Part shown: positions 43,986 through 53,529 of the stretch, piece after piece
How the letters are laid out: the number at the start of each line of letters is the position of its first letter
Position numbering within the stretch: position 1 is the first letter of the stretch
Assembly: GCA_030123565.1 (NCBI GenBank)
Contig: CP126122.1
Coordinates: 1,933,001 to 1,997,000, forward strand
Source of the DNA: Nitrospira sp.
GTDB lineage: Bacteria > Nitrospirota > Nitrospiria > Nitrospirales > Nitrospiraceae
Reading direction: 5' to 3'
Length of the DNA stretch: 64,000 nt
Made by a program: the position numbers and the translations under genes
Notes under the pieces: generated by a model
What the model was told of the DNA's origin: nothing
What the model saw: only the letters and a program-made list of their open reading frames with translations
Database searches by the model: none

Positions 43986-45913
43986 AGAACCTCTCCGTTC
44001 GTTGCTACCGGCACCGGCAGGGCTGCCAGTTCCCGCTGCCACAATTCCAGCACCAACAGGGCGTAGATCTGGTCGGCAAAGTTGCGCCTGCCGCTCTGGT
44101 GTTCAGCCAGCACCCAGCGGACATAGGCGGGATTCACATCGCCGCGCTCTCTCATCCGGGACTCCGTCAAGAGGTCCTGCACCATCGGTTTCAAGTCCTC
44201 CCGCAGCCAACGGGCGAGCGGAATGCGGAACCCGTATTTGGGGCCATCGACCACCTCGGCCGGCAACAGCGACCGCACGGCATCCCGCAGAAACCCCTTG
44301 AGCCGCCATCGTGAAAACCGCAGGGCCGGAGGCAGGGTCTGGGCGAATTCCAGCAGCAGGTGGTCGCAATAGGGAACACGCACCTCAAGGGAATGTTGCA
44401 TGCTCATGCGATCGGCCATGCGAAGCAAATCGTCGGGCAAATAGGTCTGGAGGTCCAGGCCGGCGGCCCGGTCGGTCGGATCTTGCGACGGCCAGCGGTC
44501 GAACGCCGTCTGACGCGAGTCATCACCCTCACCGATGTCGGTTGCGGCAAGCCACTCAGCATTGAAGGCCGCCAGCCCCCATTCGCGCGGGAGAAACGTC
44601 ATCCAGCGCACATACTGGTCCGCCATGGGAAGTCCGCCGTCGAGCAGAAACCGCCGGATGCGGCCGAAGGGATCGCGGCCGCCGGTCCCTTCCGGAATGG
44701 CCGGTCCGAGGAATTCACCGATCCAACCACGCAGGGACGGGGGCAACCGACCGTACAGACCGGCGGCCCGGAGGCCCAGGTACCGGGGATACCCACCGAA
44801 GAGCTCGTCGCCCCCGATGCCGGAGAGGGCGACTGTCACGCTGCGCCTGGCCAGTTCGGAGACGAGATAGGTCGGAATCGCGCAGGAATCCGCGAAGGGC
44901 TCCGCCATGCCGCGCACCACGGCCGGGAGCAGCGAGGTCACGTCCGGCTTGATACGCTCTTCCACATGGTCGGTATCGAAATGGCCGGCCAACCTTCGAG
45001 CCCGATCCAATTCATTATAGGAGGCGTCGGCGGGATCGTCGTAGCCGATCGAAAAGGTCTTGATGCGCCCCCCGGCAACCTGCCGCATGAACGCCAACAG
45101 GGTGCCTGAATCCAGGCCTCCGGACAGAAACAGGCCCAACGGAACATCGCTCACCAAATGGGCGCGGACCGTTTCCTGGAGCAGTTTGCGCAGCTGCTCG
45201 ACGGCTTGCCCCTTGTCTACCCGCCGTTCCGGCGCCGGCGCCGGTTCCGGTCTCCAATAACACTCCACCTGTACCCTTCCCCGTTCGATCCGTACCAACT
45301 CGCCCGGCTTCACCTCGAACAGCCCTTCGTAGATGGTGGCCGGTCCTGGGATGTACAGATAGGTGAGGTAGTCGGCAAGTGCCCGCTGGCGAATCCGACT
45401 GTCGGCCAACGCCGACCGCAGCGAAGGCAATTCGGAGGCGAAGGCGACGGCATGGTGGCCGCCCGGCATCGGCATGGAGGCATAATACAGAGGCTTGATC
45501 CCCATTCGGTCGCGAACCAGCAGCAGGCGGCTGCACGTTCGATCCCAGAGCGCATAGGCGAACATGCCGCGCAGCTTGTGGATCCCCTTTTCACCCTCTT
45601 CTTCGTAGAGATGCACCAACACTTCACTGTCGCACTGCGAGGTGAAACGATGGCCCTTCCGCATCAGGTCCACCCGCAACTCGCGATAGTTATAGATCTC
45701 CCCGTTCATCACGGCCACGACGGTTCCGCTCTCGTTCTGCACCGGTTGCCTGCCGCCCTCCGGATCGATCACGCGGAGTCGCCGGATCCCGAGCGCAACC
45801 TCCGCGTCCCGATACCGACCCTCTTCATCCGGACCACGGTGAACGAGTCGCCGCAACATCCCGTCGAGCACCGCAGGGTCCGCCGATCCGCTATGGCCGC
45901 AAATTCCACACAT
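43982..45913 (-). CDS. asnB: Asparagine synthase (glutamine-hydrolysing)-like amidotransferase
   Basis: 643 residues, full length. MCGICG gives the Cys2 nucleophile; VHRGPDEEGRY and MNGEIYNYRELR belong to the glutaminase domain. The synthetase domain has FLSGGLDSGTLLAFM (PP-loop) and SGIGGDELFGGYPRYLG. The YGFRIPLARWLRED segment near the end is typical of the subfamily found in exosortase and polysaccharide loci. It is a paralogue of the protein at 4762-6726. Amidation of a uronic acid residue is a reasonable role, but plain asparagine synthesis cannot be ruled out. Confidence 0.92.
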   Translation of the reverse strand: MCGICGHSGSADPAVLDGMLRRLVHRGPDEEGRYRDAEVALGIRRLRVIDPEGGRQPVQNESGTVVAVMNGEIYNYRELRVDLMRKGHRFTSQCDSEVLVHLYEEEGEKGIHKLRGMFAYALWDRTCSRLLLVRDRMGIKPLYYASMPMPGGHHAVAFASELPSLRSALADSRIRQRALADYLTYLYIPGPATIYEGLFEVKPGELVRIERGRVQVECYWRPEPAPAPERRVDKGQAVEQLRKLLQETVRAHLVSDVPLGLFLSGGLDSGTLLAFMRQVAGGRIKTFSIGYDDPADASYNELDRARRLAGHFDTDHVEERIKPDVTSLLPAVVRGMAEPFADSCAIPTYLVSELARRSVTVALSGIGGDELFGGYPRYLGLRAAGLYGRLPPSLRGWIGEFLGPAIPEGTGGRDPFGRIRRFLLDGGLPMADQYVRWMTFLPREWGLAAFNAEWLAATDIGEGDDSRQTAFDRWPSQDPTDRAAGLDLQTYLPDDLLRMADRMSMQHSLEVRVPYCDHLLLEFAQTLPPALRFSRWRLKGFLRDAVRSLLPAEVVDGPKYGFRIPLARWLREDLKPMVQDLLTESRMRERGDVNPAYVRWVLAEHQSGRRNFADQIYALLVLELWQRELAALPVPVATNGEVL

Positions 45914-45922
45914 CGATGACCG

Positions 45923-46132
45923 TCACTTATCCGGGTAAGTCGGCGACCCCTGCCCCTGTTTCTGTTCCAACTGTTTGCCCCGCACCATGTCCAAGGGCTG
46001 ATACCCCCGAGGCTTCTGGTCATAATAGGAACGGAGGAACAGGGCCAACGCGAGCGCGAGAAAGGCGGTCACGAGGGACAAGACCACGACGACCTCACCG
46101 AATCGGAGCCGCCTCTTCCATCTCCTCCTCAC
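45923..46132 (-). CDS. Small single-pass membrane protein, unknown function
   Basis: 69 residues. GTG start overlaps the TGA of the methyltransferase gene upstream (GTGA), and the stop is 9 nt before asnB, so it sits tightly inside the operon. A very basic N-terminus (MRRRWKRRLRF) precedes one helix (VVVVLSLVTAFLALALALFL) and a hydrophilic tail ending SPTYPDK, predicting N-in topology with the tail in the periplasm. No family recognised. Operon packing is the main argument that it is real. Confidence 0.65.
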   Translation of the reverse strand: MRRRWKRRLRFGEVVVVLSLVTAFLALALALFLRSYYDQKPRGYQPLDMVRGKQLEQKQGQGSPTYPDK

Positions 46133-47085
46133 TGGCGCACCCTCTCACCCCCTCCGCCGGGCTTCACTGCGGTCGCTTCGAGCGACAGCCCCCAGGCGAG
46201 GCGGTCAAGGCCGAAACTCTTCGCGATCCGATACAGGAACCGGTCCGTCTGTTTGCAGACGCGGCGCAGGCCCCTGCCGAACCCGTCGCCCTGTCGATAG
46301 GCATCGGCTTGCGTAGGAGGCGACGTACGGACCGTGATCTCGCGAAATCCCAGCCGATGCAGGTGACCATGGAGCGACCGCTTCCCGAACCCATATCGAT
46401 GCATGACGGTCAAATCCGGCAACTGCAACCGGCGCATGATGTTCGAGAGGCTGAAATGAAGCGGCGCGTTCGACACCCTCAGATAGAGCAACCCGCCGGG
46501 ACACAAGACCCGCCACATCTCCCGCAGGGCATCACAGGGTTGCGACAGGTGGTCCAGCACATTGACGCAGGTGACTGCTTGAACGGTCGCATCGGGCAAG
46601 GGACAGGGAGGCCAGCCTTGCCGTCGAACATCGAGGCCCCTGGCGCAGGCCGATCGAACCGCCGCTGCCGACAGGTCGAAACCGATGCCGTTCCACCCAC
46701 GATCTCGACAGCGGCTCAACAGCGCCCCGCCGCCGCACCCGACATCGACCAGCAGCCCCCGTCCGGACGTCTGTCGCTCAATGCGATTCACGATGTGGGT
46801 CCAGAGGTTGTCCCTGGCCGGCCCCTGCTGCTCATCAGAAAATGCCTGCCAATAGTCCTGTTCGTACCATCCTATGGGATCGTCCCGGTGCGGATCCTGT
46901 CGCATGAGGAGGTCGCAACTGCCGCATCTGAGTACGCCATGGGGACCATCCCCTTCGACCCATACTGGTCCTCCCTCGGCACAGACACAAGTCTGCGCGA
47001 GGCAAGACGAAGCGCCAGCTCGCTCTCGATCATGCTCGGCCATGTCGGTCATGCCCATACGTGTCACTACGCAGTCGAAATCCAT
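46129..47085 (-). CDS. Class I SAM-dependent methyltransferase with Cys-rich N-terminus
   Basis: About 318 residues from ATG 47085; the true start is uncertain because ATGs at 47058, 47052 and 47043 and a TTG at 47172 share the frame and none has a strong ribosome site. The N-terminal segment has paired cysteines (TCVCAEGG ... LRCGSCDLL), resembling the zinc-ribbon-like lead of methyltransferases in sugar loci. Motif I is LVDVGCGGGALLSRC, then GIGFDLSAAAV and TCVNVLDHLSQPCDAL. The C-terminal region FGKRSLHGHLHRLGFREI is common in type-12 and type-11 members. Substrate unknown. Confidence 0.78.
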   Translation of the reverse strand: MDFDCVVTRMGMTDMAEHDRERAGASSCLAQTCVCAEGGPVWVEGDGPHGVLRCGSCDLLMRQDPHRDDPIGWYEQDYWQAFSDEQQGPARDNLWTHIVNRIERQTSGRGLLVDVGCGGGALLSRCRDRGWNGIGFDLSAAAVRSACARGLDVRRQGWPPCPLPDATVQAVTCVNVLDHLSQPCDALREMWRVLCPGGLLYLRVSNAPLHFSLSNIMRRLQLPDLTVMHRYGFGKRSLHGHLHRLGFREITVRTSPPTQADAYRQGDGFGRGLRRVCKQTDRFLYRIAKSFGLDRLAWGLSLEATAVKPGGGGERVRQ

Positions 47086-47161
47086 GTTGTCACAATTGTA
47101 AAAAAGAACCGCCGGAGGTTCGAGCGGAATCGCGTTTCCAAAATAACGGTCCACCTCACGT

Positions 47162-48274
47162 TCATGCCGCAACCCTCAACGCACAGACCTCCTCCAGCAG
47201 CGCGAGGACCAATTCACTGGTTCTCGCCGGACCGAATGCCTGTGCCCGCTCCTGCCCTTCTCGACGGAGACGATTCCGAACCCCTTCGCTGGACAGGGCA
47301 TGGCTCAGCGCCGCCGTGATGGAGGCACTCTCTTCCGGATCGAAGAGCAGCCCTGCTCCGCCGACCACCTCCGGAATCGCCGTCCGGTCGGCAACAGCCA
47401 CCGGTGCCCCGCAGGCCATGGCTTCCAGTGCCGGAAGGCCGAACCCTTCGCAGAGGGACGGCAACACGAACAACGAACAGCCGCTGTAGAGGGCGGGCAG
47501 GTCACGATCATCGATCAAACCAGGCAGAACGATCCGATCGGTGATGTTCAGTTGTCGCGCGGTCCGTTCGACGGCCGGTCGGTTTTCGCCGTCTCCTCCG
47601 GCAAGCACCATTTGATAACGGGCCCGCAAGGCAGCAGGCAGGGCCGCATAGCCCTGCAGGAGGCGCGGAAGATTCTTGTGCGGCTTGAAATTCCCGACGT
47701 AAAGCACATAGGGATCGCGCAGTCGATAGGTTTCGCGGATACGCGGCGTGAGCGGCTGCGGAATAAATTCCCGCCCGACCGCCACGGGAATCACGGTGAC
47801 TTTCGACGGCGCGACCGCGAGTCGCTCGACGACGGCCCGTTTCGAAGAGTCGGAATCCGCAATGATCCTCGCAGCGCGGCTCGCATACAACTTGCCGAGC
47901 CCGGTCATCATCACATCGTAGAACGGGCGCGGCCTGCCGGGATAGCCGATGAAGAACAGGTCATGGATGGTCAGGACGACCGGGCAGCCGGCGATCACCG
48001 GTCCCTTGTAGTAGGGCGATAGGAAGACCGAGACGCGATCCCGGACCAATTGCCGGGGCAGACTCACCTGGTCCCACCACTGCGTCCAACCCTGCGGCAT
48101 CACCCTGGTCCTTACATGGGGAGGAAGCCCTTCGACATCGGTGCACTGATCTCCATAAAGGGTGCAAACCCAACCCCGTGCAGTCGCGGCCAGCAGGACC
48201 TCCTGCAAGTACCGGCCGATGCCGGTGCGGACACCGGCGACCAATTCCCGTCCATCGATCCCCAGGTGCATCAT
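47162..48274 (-). CDS. GT4-family glycosyltransferase
   Basis: 370 residues. The start MHLGIDGRELVAGVRTGIGR is that of GT4 mannosyl- and rhamnosyltransferase-like enzymes, whose N-terminus contains G-x-x-T-G-I-G-R for acceptor binding. The donor half has VLYVGNFKPHKNLPRLLQGY and EGFGLPALEAMA (E-x7-E). It is very similar in layout to the enzyme at 54192-55325. The donor could be GDP-mannose or similar, by analogy only. Confidence 0.88.
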   Translation of the reverse strand: MMHLGIDGRELVAGVRTGIGRYLQEVLLAATARGWVCTLYGDQCTDVEGLPPHVRTRVMPQGWTQWWDQVSLPRQLVRDRVSVFLSPYYKGPVIAGCPVVLTIHDLFFIGYPGRPRPFYDVMMTGLGKLYASRAARIIADSDSSKRAVVERLAVAPSKVTVIPVAVGREFIPQPLTPRIRETYRLRDPYVLYVGNFKPHKNLPRLLQGYAALPAALRARYQMVLAGGDGENRPAVERTARQLNITDRIVLPGLIDDRDLPALYSGCSLFVLPSLCEGFGLPALEAMACGAPVAVADRTAIPEVVGGAGLLFDPEESASITAALSHALSSEGVRNRLRREGQERAQAFGPARTSELVLALLEEVCALRVAA

Positions 48275-48313
48275 GCCGCCATGCTCTCCCCTTGCCGAGA
48301 ATCCGTGGCCGCT

Positions 48314-49429
48314 TCAGGCTGCCGCACAAGAGGCCTCGATGAATTCCGCATAGACTGCTCCGACTGCATCGACATGCCTGGTCAGACTGAAATGTCGCTC
48401 GGCCCGCCGCCGGCCCGCCGCTCCGCAACGGGCGAGCTCTGCCTGGTGATGCAACAGGTACAGGACGGCCCCGGCCAGCCGTTCTGCATCGCCGGGAGGA
48501 ACGAGCAGACCGGTTTCCCCATGCGCCACGATTTCCGGCACTCCCCCGGCATCGGTGGCGACCACCGGCTTGCCCATCGCCATGGCTTCCACGATGACAC
48601 GACCGAAATGTTCGGCCAGCGACGGAAGGACGAAAAGATCACCGAGCGCCAGCCACGGCCGCACATCATCTTTCCAGCCGACAAAATGCACCTGGGAGGA
48701 CAGGCCGTGAGCGGCACATCGTTCGACAAGCCCCTCACGTTGCTCCCCGTCCCCGACCAACAACCAGTGAAGCTGCGGCTCCGTCCGATGGAGCAAGGCT
48801 GCGGCTTCGATCAAGATGTCGTACCCCTTGAACGGTACGAATCGACCGACACTGACGATGACACGATCTTGAACCGCCAGCCCCAGGGCGGCACGCAGCG
48901 AGGCGGAGGGCTCCTGCGGAACGAACCGCGCGAGGTCGATACCGTTATGAATGCGCCGTACCTTTGCATCCGGCACCCAGGGAAATCGCCGCCGGACCGC
49001 CTCTGAGTTCACGATGATACGCGCGGCCATATGGGCCAGTCCTCGATCCAGCCAACCGTCCTTGTCCGCGATCCGCACATGCCAAATCACCGGCTTGCCC
49101 GCAAGGAGGCCGGCGAGACCTCCATAGACCATGGCGCGTGAACCGTTGGCATGGACGATCCTGACATTCTGATCCAGCATGAGGGAACGAAGATCAGTCA
49201 CCGTGCTGAGCAAGGCCCTCTGCGGGCTTTTGAGAGAGAGGAACGGAATCACCCAAGTGGGAATGCCGGCAGCACGAGCCTCTTCCGCCACCCGACCCTC
49301 TTCCGGAACCACCAGAAGCGGGCGCCAGCGCGTTGGGTCGAGGGCCGTCATCAGGGCCAGCAGGCTGATCTCCCCTCCGCCTACGATAGGGCCATGATTC
49401 GAGAGGAACAGGAGCGGTGACACGGTCAT
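48314..49429 (-). CDS. GT4-family glycosyltransferase
   Basis: 371 residues from ATG 49429, chosen because GGCAGGAGGCAGGAC directly precedes it and it overlaps the upstream TGA by 4 nt (ATGA); the longer frame to 49684 is a shadow of the GT2 gene. N-terminal PLLFLSNHGPIVGGGEISLL has the GGGE motif. SVGRFVPFKGYDILIEAAAL and EHFGRVIVEAMAMGKPVVAT (E-x7-E) define the donor half. Likely one step of repeat-unit assembly. Confidence 0.87.
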   Translation of the reverse strand: MTVSPLLFLSNHGPIVGGGEISLLALMTALDPTRWRPLLVVPEEGRVAEEARAAGIPTWVIPFLSLKSPQRALLSTVTDLRSLMLDQNVRIVHANGSRAMVYGGLAGLLAGKPVIWHVRIADKDGWLDRGLAHMAARIIVNSEAVRRRFPWVPDAKVRRIHNGIDLARFVPQEPSASLRAALGLAVQDRVIVSVGRFVPFKGYDILIEAAALLHRTEPQLHWLLVGDGEQREGLVERCAAHGLSSQVHFVGWKDDVRPWLALGDLFVLPSLAEHFGRVIVEAMAMGKPVVATDAGGVPEIVAHGETGLLVPPGDAERLAGAVLYLLHHQAELARCGAAGRRRAERHFSLTRHVDAVGAVYAEFIEASCAAA

Positions 49430-50424
49430 GTCCTGCCTCCTGCCAGGATGAATTTCCATCGACCCAATTCGTGACCGGTATCCATGGTGAGTTTCACCAG
49501 CGGCACCAGCCACCAGGCGCTCCGATGGGTGGGATAGAGACGAGCAAAGCGGAAGCGCCGGAGCATGGCGGCATAATAGAGAACCATTCCAAAGGGCGCC
49601 AGCATGAGCAGCGGCGGAAAGCCGATGACCAGCACCATCAACAGGACCACCCGGATGGTCCAGGAACTGCGGAGCAGATACCAACGATAGGACCGCCGGT
49701 CGCGACGATGCGACAGAGACGCCATCTCGCTGAATCCACGCCGCATGAACCAGCGCAGGACGGCGCCGAGCCGATCACGGGTGCGGTGGTAGACGATGGC
49801 ATGCGGGTTGTAGAGACAGGTTCCCAGATGCGACAGGCGTTCCGCCACCAACGCATCTTCGCTGCCGGCCCTCGCCTCCTCCGGAAATCCACCGATCTGC
49901 TCCAGGGCGATCCGACGATAGGCGCAGTTACAGGTAGACAAATATGTCGTAGGAGCGATTCGCCCCTGTGCCTCATGGACATAGCGCAGCCCACCGCCGG
50001 GAAAGCCGAGAATATGTTCCGCATAACCGACGAGACCGCAGTTTTTCACGGCGACGGCGCCGGCGACACCGAGAATGTCAGGCGATCGCTGAAAGGGCGC
50101 GACCAGCGCCTCGGCCCATCCTGCCGCCGCCTCGCAATCGTCGTCGAGAAACAGCAACAGACTTCCCGTCGCTGCCTTGATCGCCACATTCCGCGCATAG
50201 CCGAATCCGCGGTGGTGTCTGGGGAGGTGAACATACTGAACGCCGGACAGCGGCTCCGAACGATCGCCCTCCTCGACCACCACGAGTTCTGCCGAGGCGG
50301 CCATTGGTCCGGACTGCCGCACGGACTCGACCGCCCGCTCCAGGTCCCTGCGGCGATCCTTGCTGCAGATGATGACGGACAGCCGTTCGTTCATCCCTGT
50401 CGATCCCATCGCCTCATCCGTCAT
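49426..50424 (-). CDS. GT2-family glycosyltransferase
   Basis: 332 residues; start at ATG 50424, with ATGs at 50409 and 50394 as alternatives. The GT-A fold begins LSVIICSKDRRRDLERAVES, includes NVAIKAATGSLLLFLDDDCE (the DXD metal site) and GGFPEEARAGSEDALVAERL. The C-terminus has two hydrophobic helices (VLLMVLVIGFPPLLML, FGMVLYYAAML) suggesting membrane association. It inverts configuration when adding a sugar. Its stop overlaps the GT4 gene downstream. Confidence 0.87.
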   Translation of the reverse strand: MTDEAMGSTGMNERLSVIICSKDRRRDLERAVESVRQSGPMAASAELVVVEEGDRSEPLSGVQYVHLPRHHRGFGYARNVAIKAATGSLLLFLDDDCEAAAGWAEALVAPFQRSPDILGVAGAVAVKNCGLVGYAEHILGFPGGGLRYVHEAQGRIAPTTYLSTCNCAYRRIALEQIGGFPEEARAGSEDALVAERLSHLGTCLYNPHAIVYHRTRDRLGAVLRWFMRRGFSEMASLSHRRDRRSYRWYLLRSSWTIRVVLLMVLVIGFPPLLMLAPFGMVLYYAAMLRRFRFARLYPTHRSAWWLVPLVKLTMDTGHELGRWKFILAGGRT

Positions 50425-50440
50425 TCGTCCTTACAGCCGT

Positions 50441-51475
50441 TCACAAACACAATGCGCCATAGCGGAACGAGCCCCACCAGCGGCCGGCCGTCATGGCCCC
50501 CGCCTTCATCAAGAGCATCCATACCATACCCAGGGCAACGGTCGGCGGGAGGACCGGGCCTGCGGTGCGGGCGCGGGTCCTGGTTTCATAGCCCATCCAG
50601 AGCAGATAACAGGGCAACAGGTACCACAGGGGCCGATAGAGCAGTCCCAGCAGCACCAGCCCGAACAGTTTCTTGTCCGGAGAAGCGGCATCGACCCACC
50701 CATGCAGCGAGACGTTGGACCACCGGACCATCAGACGCGGCAACTCGAGCCAGAGTCCGGCCGGCCGATGGCGACGCACCAGATAGGCCTGGCCCCGCCC
50801 GAATCCGAAGGCCTGCCGCATGATGCCGCCGACCGTCGTTCGGTGGTAATGGGTCACGCGGGCGTCCGGTCGATAGACGATGGACACCTGCTGTTGATAG
50901 AGCCTGGCGCAGAGGTCGTAGTCTTCCCCGTAAATCGTCACGTCTTCATCGAATCCCTGGAGGGCCTCCAGGAGGCTTCGCCGCACCGCCAGGTTCGCCG
51001 TGGGAAATCCGCCGGACCAGGGAGTCCATGACGTGAAGGTGTTGGCCTCGCGAGGCGACTGCAAGGTGTACAGCGAGCTGAACAATTCACAGAGCGACCG
51101 GTCGAAGACCCCGATGATGCTGCCGGCAACCGCCCCCGTGTGAACATCGGCAAACGGTTCGAGCAACACCGAGAGCCAGTTTGCCTGCGGCGCGCAGTCG
51201 GCATCGGTAAAGGCCACGATCTCACCGCTCGCGACTCGGATACCGGCATTCCTCGCGGCGGCGGCACCGGGAGTCGATTCGTCGACGAGTCGTACTCTGC
51301 TGGTCTTGCAAGTGAGCGCGAACGCCTTGAGGATGGCCGACGACCCATCGGTCGAACCGTTGTCCACAAGAATGATTTCTGCCGGGGCGGGAACCAGCCG
51401 ATCCAACGCCTGGAGGCAGGCGGAGAGCGTGCTGGCTGCGTTCTTCACCGGTATGACGACCGAGACCGTCAGCAT
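50441..51475 (-). CDS. GT2-family glycosyltransferase
   Basis: 344 residues from ATG 51475, which overlaps the upstream stop by 7 nt. The GT-A core shows VSVVIPVKNAASTLSACLQA, ILVDNGSTDGSS, ARNAGIRVASGEIVAFTDAD (metal site DAD) and GFDEDVTIYGEDYDLCARLY. Two C-terminal hydrophobic helices follow (LFGLVLLGLLYRPLWYLLPC and a second near the end). It resembles the neighbouring GT2 in architecture, and the two may add successive sugars. Confidence 0.87.
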   Translation of the reverse strand: MLTVSVVIPVKNAASTLSACLQALDRLVPAPAEIILVDNGSTDGSSAILKAFALTCKTSRVRLVDESTPGAAAARNAGIRVASGEIVAFTDADCAPQANWLSVLLEPFADVHTGAVAGSIIGVFDRSLCELFSSLYTLQSPREANTFTSWTPWSGGFPTANLAVRRSLLEALQGFDEDVTIYGEDYDLCARLYQQQVSIVYRPDARVTHYHRTTVGGIMRQAFGFGRGQAYLVRRHRPAGLWLELPRLMVRWSNVSLHGWVDAASPDKKLFGLVLLGLLYRPLWYLLPCYLLWMGYETRTRARTAGPVLPPTVALGMVWMLLMKAGAMTAGRWWGSFRYGALCL

Positions 51476-52653
51476 GCCGCCGCCTTCTCGACCAGCAGGT
51501 CGTGATAGAGCTGCTCCAGCGGCCAAAGACAGCTGCTCCAGTCGTACCAGACTTCGGCCATGTGACGGGCGGCACGCCCAAACCGCTCACGGTCTGCCTG
51601 GCTCGCCAGCAATGTGTGAATCGATTCGACCATGTCGGCAGCCTGGTCGGCGACTACGAGATCCCTCCCCGGCTGCACCTTGATACCTTCGATCCCGATC
51701 GAGGTTGTTATGATCGGCAATCCCGCCGCCATGGCTTCCAACAGCTTCGTTCGTGTCCCAGAACCGGTGAAATGCGGGGCGACATAGATGGTTGCGGCAT
51801 GCAGATGCTGCAACATGTCCGGGACCGCGCCGGTCACCTGGATGCCTGGGCCTTCCAGACGGCGCACAGGCCGGCCAGGGTTCCGACCGACCAGCCGTAA
51901 TTCCGCCTGGGGAAATTCTCGACGGACGGCGGGAAACAGGTCGGAGGCGAGAAAGGTCGCCGCGTCGATATTGGGCTCGAACCCCATATCACCCGTGAAC
52001 AACAGCACGGGCGACGCAGCGTCGTGATCAGGCTTGGGGAGGATCGTCCGGCAATCGACGCCGTTGGGGACCAGCAGCACCCGTTGCCCGGGGCGGGCAC
52101 GTTCGCAACGGGCGCGGTCCTCGTCCGAGACCACCAGGAACGAATGGATCGCAGGCCAACAGAACCGGTCGAAGAGCCCGAACTTGATCAGGCGCACCAG
52201 TTGCCTCGAGCGGCTGACCCCGCCGCTCCCGTTTCTGAGCGCGCGCAACGGACCGGCCAGACCATAGGCCCAGATGTCCAGCACCAGCGGCACAGCCGCG
52301 TCAGGCGGCACATAGGGAATCATCGCGGGCTTTTCCAATTGCACCGCCCCATACTTCCCGCTCCCCAGCCGCTCTCGCACGACATCGGCGAGCGCCCGGT
52401 CCTTGACATAGGGGCTGATGTGGCCGATGCGATCGAGGAGGCCGGGACCCTGTGGCGGAACGAAGACCAGCTCGGTGCAGACATCCTTCAACAACCGTCG
52501 GCCGTCCTCCACCCCGTCGAGCGCCGGTGCGATTAGGTCCACTTCGTAACGGCTGCCAAGAAAACGCAGCAGATGCAACATGCGCAAGGCACCCCCGCCA
52601 TGACAATCGGAGGGTGGCGCCGGGGCCAGGAACAACAGACGCTTCGCCATCAT
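51469..52653 (-). CDS. GT4-family glycosyltransferase, similar to exosortase-locus type
   Basis: 394 residues. The N-terminus RLLFLAPAPPSDCHGGGALR and DIWAYGLAGPLRAL differ from the usual GGAE pattern and resemble the GT4 subfamily seen in XrtA/PEP-CTERM loci. The donor half contains VLLFTGDMGFEPNIDAATFL and the motif FTGSGTRTKLLEAMAAGLPI, where the second Glu is present but the first Glu of E-x7-E is replaced. That substitution is normal in this subfamily. Its ATG overlaps the methyltransferase TGA upstream (ATGA). No exosortase gene is found in the window. Confidence 0.83.
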   Translation of the reverse strand: MMAKRLLFLAPAPPSDCHGGGALRMLHLLRFLGSRYEVDLIAPALDGVEDGRRLLKDVCTELVFVPPQGPGLLDRIGHISPYVKDRALADVVRERLGSGKYGAVQLEKPAMIPYVPPDAAVPLVLDIWAYGLAGPLRALRNGSGGVSRSRQLVRLIKFGLFDRFCWPAIHSFLVVSDEDRARCERARPGQRVLLVPNGVDCRTILPKPDHDAASPVLLFTGDMGFEPNIDAATFLASDLFPAVRREFPQAELRLVGRNPGRPVRRLEGPGIQVTGAVPDMLQHLHAATIYVAPHFTGSGTRTKLLEAMAAGLPIITTSIGIEGIKVQPGRDLVVADQAADMVESIHTLLASQADRERFGRAARHMAEVWYDWSSCLWPLEQLYHDLLVEKAAAC

Positions 52654-53393
52654 GCCGCCGCCTTTTCTCCCACGAGCAACGCGACGGACCGCTGCGACCC
52701 GTTCCAGTCCACCTCCGCCGCCTCCGCGGCCGAAGCGGGCATCCAGAGACCGGTCCGGCTGATGGCATATTCCACCCCTGTGATCCGGAGCGGTGCAATC
52801 AATTGCCGCAGACGCGGCTCGTCATAGACCCTCATCCAATCGTTCGTGAGCGTCCTGCCGTAGGGAACCGTGATCACGGCCTTCCCACCGGGTTTGAGGA
52901 TCCGCGCGATTTCACGTAACGCGACCAGGTCGCCGTTGCCGGACTCCGGTTCACCATAATGGCCGATGCCGATATGTTCGATGACCGACACGGCCAACAC
53001 GACGGAAAACGTACCGGTTCCGAACGGCATCTTCATGAGGTCCCCGCGGATGGCACGTAGGCCGGGATGCGCATAGGGATAGAGGTTGAAGTCCATCCCG
53101 ACGACGTGAAAGCCACGCGATGCCAGCGCAATGGGCAGGCGACTCTGGCAACAACCCACATCCAGCACCGGTCCCGTGACGCCGTGGAGCTGTTGGAAGA
53201 CGAACGGATATTCGACCACTCGCTCGGTCGTCACCATGCCTGGCTCGAAGCACTGCCTGAGCAGGGCCCGCAACGGAGCCGCAATCCACTCCTTGACCTT
53301 GGGGAAGGGGTCCAACAGCCGGACGAGACCCCTCAGGCGAAAACGAAATTGCGGTCGATAGGTCCCAGCCGGTTCGATCTCATTCTCTGTCAT
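52650..53393 (-). CDS. Class I SAM-dependent methyltransferase
   Basis: 247 residues from ATG 53393, with GGTGGAGGG upstream. Motif I is VLDVGCCQSRLPIALASRGF, motif II GMDFNLYPYAHPGL, and FSVVLAVSVIEHIGIGHYG the type-11 segment. N-terminal ROUGE-free basic region RFRLRGLVRLLDPFPKVK may lie at the membrane. Later VITVPYGRTLTNDWMRVYDE shapes the acceptor site. It probably methylates the repeat unit or caps the chain; the acceptor is unknown. Confidence 0.8.
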   Translation of the reverse strand: MTENEIEPAGTYRPQFRFRLRGLVRLLDPFPKVKEWIAAPLRALLRQCFEPGMVTTERVVEYPFVFQQLHGVTGPVLDVGCCQSRLPIALASRGFHVVGMDFNLYPYAHPGLRAIRGDLMKMPFGTGTFSVVLAVSVIEHIGIGHYGEPESGNGDLVALREIARILKPGGKAVITVPYGRTLTNDWMRVYDEPRLRQLIAPLRITGVEYAISRTGLWMPASAAEAAEVDWNGSQRSVALLVGEKAAA

Positions 53394-53529
53394 AGGCCGC
53401 ACCCTCCACCTGTCATGCCCGATGCAACATAGGACACACCAAGCCATTCAGTCAGGCACGTTCGATCACCGGCTTGCCGGAGTGTTCGAAACAGTCCGTG
53501 CCAGTGCTCCTTGTCCCATGATTGCCCGC

